From an uncultured Bacteroidales bacterium (GTDB taxonomy: Bacteria > Bacteroidota > Bacteroidia > Bacteroidales > UBA932): a stretch of DNA of 64,000 nucleotides. Where the stretch lies: contig CALVDL010000004.1 of NCBI GenBank assembly GCA_944326305.1, positions 62,001 through 126,000 on the forward strand. The letters are read 5' to 3'. The notes under the pieces were generated by a model. That model searched no databases. It was not told the origin of the DNA and worked only from the letters and a program-made list of their open reading frames with translations. Below are positions 55,521 to 61,673 of the stretch, piece by piece (position 1 is the first letter of the stretch; the number at the start of each line of letters is the position of its first letter). The translations under genes and the position numbers were made by a program.

Positions 55521-56162
55521 TTATCTGTCCGGTATTTGTCCTGCGACAAATTTTTCATCTCCGCACTGCTCGTCTCCCTCCTGCCTGTTCATGCCGGAGG
55601 CCGTCCCTTTCGATCTCAGCCGGCTCAAAGTAAGAAGGGTTGTCCCGAGATATGAGGCGATGTAGCCGAGCTGGACCCTCTGGCACACCTGGGGGAACTG
55701 CTTCCTGAACTCCACGTACCTTTCTCCGGCGGAAAGAGTGAGCCTGTCACGGTGGGAACGGTGAAGGCGCCTGTACTCGTTCTGGTGGATGATCCTGCCC
55801 CAGTTGGCAATCTCGATATTGGTCCTGAAAAGTTCCAGAAGATCACCGATGCATATCCTGTATGCCACCAAGTCCTCGAGAGCCTCCACGTATTCCTCGC
55901 TTACCTTATTATAATAAAGCTCGTCCATGCTGAATACTATATCTCCTTCTCCAGAGAACGATGTGGTGATTTCGTTCCCGTCCACCAGCCAGTAGGATCT
56001 TGTCATCCCCTTTTCAATGAAATATGCGGAACGGCAGTACTCCCCCGCCTTGACCAGAAGATGCTTTCTCGGAAAGCGGCAGACAGTGACCGAATCCACC
56101 AGCATACGCTCCGTCGCGGATGAAATAGGATAAAGCGATTTTATCTTGTCGATGAAGACCAT
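55521..56162 (-). CDS. Crp/Fnr-family transcriptional regulator
   Basis: A 213-residue regulator with an N-terminal cyclic-nucleotide-binding-like beta-barrel (about 20-120; VKAGEYCRSAYFIEKGMTRSY) and a dimer helix (about 120-150). The C-terminal winged helix contains VQLGYIASYLGTTLLTLSRLRS near 170-190. This is the Bacteroidota-type Crp subfamily, which usually lacks the cAMP-contact residues and the FNR cysteines. The ligand is unknown. Its 433-base upstream region carries a striking array of ACTGCAGGTGT motifs and two possible -7 boxes (minus-strand TAAATTTG at 56190-56197 and TATCTTTG at 56301-56308). This suggests autoregulation. Confidence 0.9.
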   Translation of the reverse strand: MVFIDKIKSLYPISSATERMLVDSVTVCRFPRKHLLVKAGEYCRSAYFIEKGMTRSYWLVDGNEITTSFSGEGDIVFSMDELYYNKVSEEYVEALEDLVAYRICIGDLLELFRTNIEIANWGRIIHQNEYRRLHRSHRDRLTLSAGERYVEFRKQFPQVCQRVQLGYIASYLGTTLLTLSRLRSKGTASGMNRQEGDEQCGDEKFVAGQIPDR

Positions 56163-56250
56163 CCCTTGTGACTTCTATGGAAATGCAGACAAATTTAGAA
56201 ACTTTCTCCGGAAACATGAATTTTGATTTCATCCCCGTACCGACTTGAAG

Positions 56251-56495
56251 CACACCTGCAATAGGGGATTTTCAGGACTGCATTAACTGTCAACACATTA
56301 CAAAGATACCATAACTGCAGGTGTAACACTTTATGACACACCTGCAGTGAATAATCGGCCTTCTGCTGCCCTACAAAGCCTCTATGGCACTGCAGGTGTG
56401 CACTGAAATGTACTACCTGGAAATGGCCTATCTTCATAACACATTAAAAATAAACTATTTCCATAAAGTCACTGACTGCAGGTGTACACACCTGG
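56251..56495. promoter_or_regulatory. Array of five CTGCAGGTGT-type motifs upstream of the Crp/Fnr gene
   Basis: Copies at 56251-56260 (inverted, nine of ten bases), 56315-56324, 56338-56347 (inverted), 56390-56399 and 56476-56485, plus a partial inverted ACACCT at 56488-56493. The second and third form an 11-bp perfect inverted repeat with a 13-base spacer. The second lies six bases upstream of a minus-strand TATCTTTG -7 box. The rest of this 433-base gap holds no credible gene. Binding by the adjacent regulator is inference. Confidence 0.6.
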
Positions 56496-56595
56496 CCCGT
56501 CCGCCGGAACGGATATGGAAGCAGACCCGGCTGCAGCTTCATGGAAAAGGGAGCCATGTGGTTGCGGAAGAGACGGCAGGAGCGCCACAGGACTG

Positions 56596-57264
56596 CTACC
56601 TGCGGATGTATCCGTTATCAATAAGGTCTTCCCTGCTCTTTATCGGGAATGTATATCCGTCACGCAGGAGGTACAGGTCATCGGAAATCCCGATTATCTG
56701 CTCATACATATGGTCAGAGACGATTATGCCCTTGCGGGACTTCTGCTCCAGGATCAGGGCCTGAATTTTATCGATACAGTTCGGGGCGACATTCGAAAAG
56801 GGTTCGTCAAGGATGCAGAATTCTGCATCAGACATCAGCACCAGGTACATCCCGGCTATCCTTGCCTCTCCTCCCGAGAGTTCCCGTAAAGTCATGCCGC
56901 GATAACCGGAAAACTTTGCATCAAATGCCACGATACCATCATAATCAACCCCATAGAGAGAGAATGCTTCCCCGAGCGTCATTGACCCAGGCATGAAGTT
57001 TCTTTGGGGAAGGTACTTCACCCTCCTGCCGATATGCCCGTAATCCACAGAAAGCTCATCATTGAAGCGGATGAACATATTCTGAGGTCTGATTCCGCCC
57101 ATGATACATTTGAACAGGCTTGATTTTCCGGAGCCGTTCCTTCCCAGGACCCCTGTCACCCGTCCGGTGCGGGAAGTGATATATGCACTTTGGAGGACCG
57201 TGTTACGTCCGAACTCAAGATGCACGCTGTCAACGAGCAGTGTATTTTCCTTATGTGAGCGCAT
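56596..57264 (-). CDS. ABC transporter ATP-binding protein
   Basis: A 222-residue stand-alone ABC ATPase. Walker A is GRNGSGKSS near 36-44, the Q-loop LPQRN near 85-89 and the signature LSGGEARIAG near 129-138. Walker B is FCILDEPFSNVAP near 149-161 and the switch His is in VSDHMYEQI. The usual DEPT is DEPF. It overlaps by 14 bases with a preceding 105-residue membrane protein gene, which is its likely partner. Together they make an unusually small two-gene ABC module. The substrate is unknown. Confidence 0.88.
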   Translation of the reverse strand: MRSHKENTLLVDSVHLEFGRNTVLQSAYITSRTGRVTGVLGRNGSGKSSLFKCIMGGIRPQNMFIRFNDELSVDYGHIGRRVKYLPQRNFMPGSMTLGEAFSLYGVDYDGIVAFDAKFSGYRGMTLRELSGGEARIAGMYLVLMSDAEFCILDEPFSNVAPNCIDKIQALILEQKSRKGIIVSDHMYEQIIGISDDLYLLRDGYTFPIKSREDLIDNGYIRR

Positions 57265-57568
57265 AGCCTGCTATACCTGATGCTGTCATCAGCAAGACAA
57301 ATATGCCAAAGTCCACCGCGGCCGGGATCAGGCAGTATTCTTTCTTGCTGATTCCAAGGTTAATATAGAAATACATGACTAGTCCTTCCGACAGATTCGT
57401 GACCAAATATTGAATCACCGGGATGCTGAGCAACTTTATGATGATACATAAAGGAATAACCTGCGGGGACAAGACCGCGAAGACAGTCATGACCAGTGAA
57501 AGGACAGACGACACCACATAAGTTACCCTGCCGAAACGCATTGACAGCTTGATTTTAGAAAGAAGCAT
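57251..57568 (-). CDS. Small three-helix membrane protein, partner of the ABC ATPase
   Basis: A 105-residue membrane protein. I choose ATG 57568 over 57625 because the predicted transcription start (about 57591) lies after the longer start. It has about three transmembrane helices (roughly 14-34, 38-60 and 80-103). Between helices 2 and 3 lies SEGLVMYFYINLGISKKEYC, which may contact the ATPase like a coupling helix. It is much shorter than normal ABC permeases, so either it forms oligomers or another subunit is encoded elsewhere. It overlaps the ATPase gene by 14 bases, so the two are translated together. I do not recognise a named family. Confidence 0.65.
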   Translation of the reverse strand: MLLSKIKLSMRFGRVTYVVSSVLSLVMTVFAVLSPQVIPLCIIIKLLSIPVIQYLVTNLSEGLVMYFYINLGISKKEYCLIPAAVDFGIFVLLMTASGIAGYALT

Positions 57569-57594
57569 TTTTCCGGTAAAATGTGTTAACAGGT

Positions 57595-57625
57595 CAAATA
57601 TACGCAGAAGCCGAGAGTAGAACAA
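57595..57625 (-). promoter_or_regulatory. Bacteroidota-type promoter of the small ABC module
   Basis: On the minus strand the -7 box is TATATTTG (57595-57602) and the -33 box is TTG (57623-57625), with a 20-base spacer. It fixes the start of the downstream membrane protein at ATG 57568. Confidence 0.55.
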
Positions 57626-57886
57626 ATTTTATTTGTTATGCCGAGGCGCTACAGTATAAATGACTGAAGGCCAGGCGGGCATCCTTGACCGACAGATTTA
57701 AACACAGTCTAATTTATGGATTATCAACATATTAGTATCAATATCATTCTCCCGGTCCCAATATCAGAAAGGGGACCGGGAGAACAACATCAAAGACAAG
57801 TAACTGAAAACTAAACGGTTACACAAAACCAAACTCCGCCAGACAAAGGATGTGATATCATTCAGCAATGCCACGGCAGGGAAACA
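57626..57886. other. Gene-free stretch with one strong hairpin
   Basis: No gene is credible here. TTCTCCCGGTCCC (57747-57759) pairs perfectly with GGGACCGGGAGAA (57772-57784) around a 12-base loop, but no T-run follows on either strand. So it is not a standard terminator and may be part of an RNA or a repeat. Confidence 0.5.
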
Positions 57887-58006
57887 TCAGGGCCGCACCG
57901 GAGCGTCAGCGAGGTTTCCGGCATGGGAACCGAAGCAGCGCAGGTGCCGGCGGAGCTAAGCAGAGCCGCATGCCCCGATGGGGCTGTCACCTCCAGGTGA
58001 CTGGGG
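57887..58006 (+). repeat. Structured 120-bp repeat element, copy B
   Basis: This is the plus-strand partner of copy A (14835-14954, minus strand). It keeps the same three hairpins; in the first, GGTTTCC now pairs with GGGAACC through a G-U pair, so the fold is kept despite change. GCCCC/GGGGC and GTCACC/GGTGAC are identical, with changed loops. It is followed within 20 bases by a second type of repeat cluster. Confidence 0.8.
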
Positions 58007-58021
58007 TGGACAGAAATGAAT

Positions 58022-58219
58022 TGTCATTTCGACCGAACGGGACCTTCTCTGTCATTCCGACCGGACAGGACTTTTTCTGTCATTTCGACCGGACAAAGTG
58101 AGTGGAGAAATCTGTAGAAGGAATTAACAGATCCCTCGGCTCCGCTCGGGATGACAAAAAAATGCTCGGGATGAAAAAAAGGATGCTCGGAATGACGAAG
58201 GGACACCCGGGATGACAGG
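58022..58219. repeat. Cluster of short dispersed repeats (GTCATTTCGACCG type)
   Basis: Three units begin GTCATTYCGACCG. They are followed by an extended arm (58077-58114) shared with 50287-50324. Four inverted partner units of the type CTCGGGATGACA run to 58219. The layout suggests nested or tandem insertion of a palindromic repeat. No open frame here looks like a protein. Confidence 0.7.
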
Positions 58220-58332
58220 GATTCCGGTCATAAATGATAAAATATTGATTTTTAGGATAATATTGTTAAACATAAACTCGTCGAACTGACGTTAACATAC
58301 CGGAGTCATGGCGGATTCACCTGGATTTTTAT

Positions 58333-58340
58333 TAAATTTG
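58333..58340 (+). promoter_or_regulatory. Candidate -7 box of recG
   Basis: TAAATTTG matches TAnnTTTG, but there is no TTG at the proper distance upstream. The leader to the recG ATG would be about 70 bases. Confidence 0.35.
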
Positions 58341-58411
58341 CTCGGTAAAGCCGCAAATGGCATTCCGGCTTGCGTGAATATCGGACTGTATACAGGTTTA
58401 AAGGACGAGAA

Positions 58412-60721
58412 ATGGAGAGAAATGAATTGGATAGCGGTATCCAGTATCTGCCAGGTGTGGGGCCCAAGCGGGCCGAACTGCTGCAGAAAGAATTGGGTAT
58501 CAGTACATTCGGAGACCTGATACGTCTTTATCCATTCAGGTATATCGACAGAAGCAGCATTGTCCCTATAAGGGAGATAAGGCCGGACATGGCATTCATA
58601 CAGGTCAGGGCGAGGGTCATCGCAAGGGAGCTTTACAGTGCGTCAGGCATGGTGCGCAGTGACATTCCGGGGGCGGTCGCGGGAGGGCCCGGCAAGGGCG
58701 TGGCAGAGGGAGGGCATGTGCAGGAAACAGGTTCCGGGGAGACCGTTCAGGGAAAAAATCCGAAATCCGGCAATGAAATCAGGTTCAACACCGTAAAACG
58801 GATGCGCGTGATAGTGGAGGACAGTAGCGGCCGGCTTGAAATAGTGTTCTTCAAAGGAATAAAGTGGATGTACGGTAAGCTGGAGCCTGGCAGGGAGTTC
58901 ATCTTTTTCGGCAAGCCGACAATATTCAACGGCATGGTGAACATGGTCCATCCCGAGGTGGACAACCTGCCCGAGTCAGGCGGCCCCCGCACGGGAAAAG
59001 GACACGGCGCAGGGACTGACTCCGGCAACCGTCCGCAGGACAAAGTGCTGACCATGACTGGCGTATATCCGAGCACGGAGAAACTGAAAAACGGAGGCAT
59101 AACAGGCAGGGTCATGAACAGGATGATGGAACATGCCCTGAACGCATGCCTGCCGGATATCGAAGAGACCCTGCCCGTATGGTTCCTGAAGGAGAACGGT
59201 CTTGTCCCTCTCCACTTCGCACTCAAGAACATACATTTCCCAAAAGACCAGGAATCGCTGGAAAAGGCGAAATACAGGCTGAAATTCGAGGAGCTGTTTT
59301 TCCTGCAGCTCTCCCTCCTGAAGCAGAAATACATACACAGCCGTGAAGAGCACGGGATTCCCATGCCGCGCGTGGGCGAGGCTTTCAACAGCTGCTACAG
59401 GGCGCTCCCCTTCCCGCTTACAGGTGCACAGAAACGCGTGATAACCGAAATCCGCAATGACATGAAAAGCGGCCGCCAGATGAACCGGCTCCTCCAGGGG
59501 GATGTGGGCAGCGGAAAGACTATGGTGGCTGTGCTTACTGCACTTATCGCCGTAGGGAACGGATACCAGGCCTGCATAATGGCCCCGACCGAGGTGCTTG
59601 CGCAGCAGCATTTCAAGAACATATCCAGATACCTTGAGCCGACAGGTGTCAGGACGGCATTGCTCACAGGGAGCAGCAGGACAGCGGAAAGGCGGGAAAT
59701 CCATGCCGGGCTTGAAGACGGCTCGATAGGGATAATAGTAGGGACGCATGCCCTGATAGAAGACGATGTCCTGTTCCGCAACCTCGGGCTTGCCATCGTG
59801 GACGAGCAGCACCGCTTCGGTGTGGAGCAGAGGGCCAAGCTGTGGAGGAAATCCTCATGCGGGATGCCTCCGCATGTACTGGTGATGACGGCAACGCCCA
59901 TACCGAGGACACTGGCCATGACACTGTACGGGGATCTCGATGTCTCCGTCATTGACGAGCTGCCTCCAGGCAGGAAGCCTGTGCAGACCATACACGCATA
60001 CGAAAGCCGCAGGGCGGCCCTGTTCAAGTTCATGAAGGACCAGATTGCGCTCGGAAGGCAGATTTTTGTGGTGTACCCTCTGATATTCGAGAGCGAGAAA
60101 ATGGACTACAAGAACCTCGAGAACGGTTATGAGCAGATTGTCCAGGCATTCCCCTTCCCCCCGTACAAGACCGCCATAGTGCACGGGAAGCAGTCCAACG
60201 AGGACAAGAAATTCAATATGGACGCTTTCGCTTCCGGCAGGGCCAATATCCTGGTAGCCACTTCGGTAATAGAAGTGGGTGTCGATGTGCCAAACGCCTC
60301 TGTGATGGTCATAGAAAGTGCGGAAAGATTCGGCCTGAGCCAGTTGCACCAGCTCCGCGGACGTGTCGGAAGGGGGTCCGAAAAATCCTATTGCGTACTG
60401 ATGACAGGCAGCCGGCTCAGCAAAGAATCCAAGCACCGAATTGAACTAATGTGCAGCACGGAAAACGGTTTTGAACTCGCAGAGGAGGACATGAAGATGC
60501 GCGGCCCCGGGGACCTGGAGGGCACACAGCAGAGCGGACTCCCCATATCGCTCAACATAGCATCCCTGGCCAGGGACGGTCTCATACTTAACGAGGCTCG
60601 CAGCAGTGCGGAAAAGATACTCCAGTCTGACCCGGGCCTGTCCGACCCCAGGAACAGCCTCCTGGCGAAAGAGCTCCGGAAAGACAAATACAATATACGT
60701 GACTACAGCAAAATAAGTTAA
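58412..60721 (+). CDS. recG: ATP-dependent DNA helicase RecG
   Basis: I start at ATG 58412 (769 residues), since an upstream in-frame TTG has no support. RecG remodels stalled forks and Holliday junctions. The wedge/OB domain fills about 1-225, but two Gly/Ser-rich, low-complexity stretches interrupt it at about 78-122 and 187-210. This makes the protein longer than the usual 690-700. The helicase core has Walker A GDVGSGKT near 364-371 and the DEQH box (VDEQHRFGVEQR) near 461-472. It also has TATPIPRTLAMT and motif VI QLRGRVGRG near 651-659. It precedes the WYL regulator by 16 bases. Confidence 0.94.
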   Translation: MERNELDSGIQYLPGVGPKRAELLQKELGISTFGDLIRLYPFRYIDRSSIVPIREIRPDMAFIQVRARVIARELYSASGMVRSDIPGAVAGGPGKGVAEGGHVQETGSGETVQGKNPKSGNEIRFNTVKRMRVIVEDSSGRLEIVFFKGIKWMYGKLEPGREFIFFGKPTIFNGMVNMVHPEVDNLPESGGPRTGKGHGAGTDSGNRPQDKVLTMTGVYPSTEKLKNGGITGRVMNRMMEHALNACLPDIEETLPVWFLKENGLVPLHFALKNIHFPKDQESLEKAKYRLKFEELFFLQLSLLKQKYIHSREEHGIPMPRVGEAFNSCYRALPFPLTGAQKRVITEIRNDMKSGRQMNRLLQGDVGSGKTMVAVLTALIAVGNGYQACIMAPTEVLAQQHFKNISRYLEPTGVRTALLTGSSRTAERREIHAGLEDGSIGIIVGTHALIEDDVLFRNLGLAIVDEQHRFGVEQRAKLWRKSSCGMPPHVLVMTATPIPRTLAMTLYGDLDVSVIDELPPGRKPVQTIHAYESRRAALFKFMKDQIALGRQIFVVYPLIFESEKMDYKNLENGYEQIVQAFPFPPYKTAIVHGKQSNEDKKFNMDAFASGRANILVATSVIEVGVDVPNASVMVIESAERFGLSQLHQLRGRVGRGSEKSYCVLMTGSRLSKESKHRIELMCSTENGFELAEEDMKMRGPGDLEGTQQSGLPISLNIASLARDGLILNEARSSAEKILQSDPGLSDPRNSLLAKELRKDKYNIRDYSKIS

Positions 60722-60737
60722 TCCGACATATAAAAAC

Positions 60738-61673
60738 ATGGTACCGGAACTTCTTGAAAAATACATCTGGCTGGTGAACACCTTGACCCGGGCCGGGGAA
60801 AAAGGGCTGTCGCTTGCCCAGATGCAGGACGTGTGGGAAAGGAGGTTCGACTCTGAATACCCCCGCAGCACATTCAACCGCCACAGGGAGGCCGTGGCAG
60901 GAATATTCGGCATAGAAATCGAGTGCGACAGGAGCTCCAGCAGGTATTTCATCAGATACAGCGAGGACGTGAAGGATTCCACGGCCGCATCCTCATGGCT
61001 CATCAACACGTTCACTGTCAACAGCCTGCTGTCATTGGGCCGGGAACGTCTCTCCGGGAGGGTATCCGTGGAGGAAATCCCCTCCGGGCAGAGGTACCTG
61101 ACCGCCGTCATGGATGCGATGATGGACAACCTCGAAATCCGCATCCGCCACAGGAAATACACAGGGAACGAGATATCCACATATACTTTAAGGCCCTACG
61201 CCGTCAAGGAAAGCGCAAGGAGATGGTATATTGTGGCATATTGTATCGAAAGGGAAGGAATGAGAGTGTACGGGATGGACAGGATTGTGGACATGGAGAT
61301 CACCGGAAGGCATTTCGACATGCCAGAGGATTTCGACGTGGACGTACTTTTCAGGAACAGCTTCGGAGTGTACCTCCCTGACAGGAAACCGGAAGAAATC
61401 ACCTTCAGGGCTTCGGAGAAAGAGGCGAGGTATCTGGAAGACCTGCCGCTGCACCACAGCCAGAAAGTCATATCAAGGGATGATGGTACCGTAACATTTT
61501 CTATATTTGCATGCCCGGACACCAGCCTGGTGATGGAGCTGCTGAGGCTGGGGCCGGGGATAGAAGTGACAGGGCCGGAAAGCTTGCGGGAACAGATTGT
61601 CCTGCAGCTTCGCAAGGCCCTGGAAAAATACGGGGATACACCGGAAGACAGAAATCAAATCGGCAACAGATAA
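60738..61673 (+). CDS. WYL-domain transcriptional regulator
   Basis: A 311-residue regulator with an N-terminal winged helix (about 1-75) and a WYL sensor domain (about 125-230). The WYL signature is RRWYIVAYC near 157-165, with partner segments LRPYAVKESA and RVYGMDRIVDMEI. A C-terminal WCX extension follows to the end. WYL proteins sense ligands, often nucleic acids or nucleotides, and control DNA repair or defence genes. The placement directly after recG fits a DNA-damage role but does not prove it. The next gene starts on the last base of its stop codon (TAATG). Confidence 0.9.
   Translation: MVPELLEKYIWLVNTLTRAGEKGLSLAQMQDVWERRFDSEYPRSTFNRHREAVAGIFGIEIECDRSSSRYFIRYSEDVKDSTAASSWLINTFTVNSLLSLGRERLSGRVSVEEIPSGQRYLTAVMDAMMDNLEIRIRHRKYTGNEISTYTLRPYAVKESARRWYIVAYCIEREGMRVYGMDRIVDMEITGRHFDMPEDFDVDVLFRNSFGVYLPDRKPEEITFRASEKEARYLEDLPLHHSQKVISRDDGTVTFSIFACPDTSLVMELLRLGPGIEVTGPESLREQIVLQLRKALEKYGDTPEDRNQIGNR

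Noticed and set aside
57747..57784. Strong 13-bp hairpin considered as a terminator
   Set aside because: No U-tract on either strand, and no gene ends nearby.
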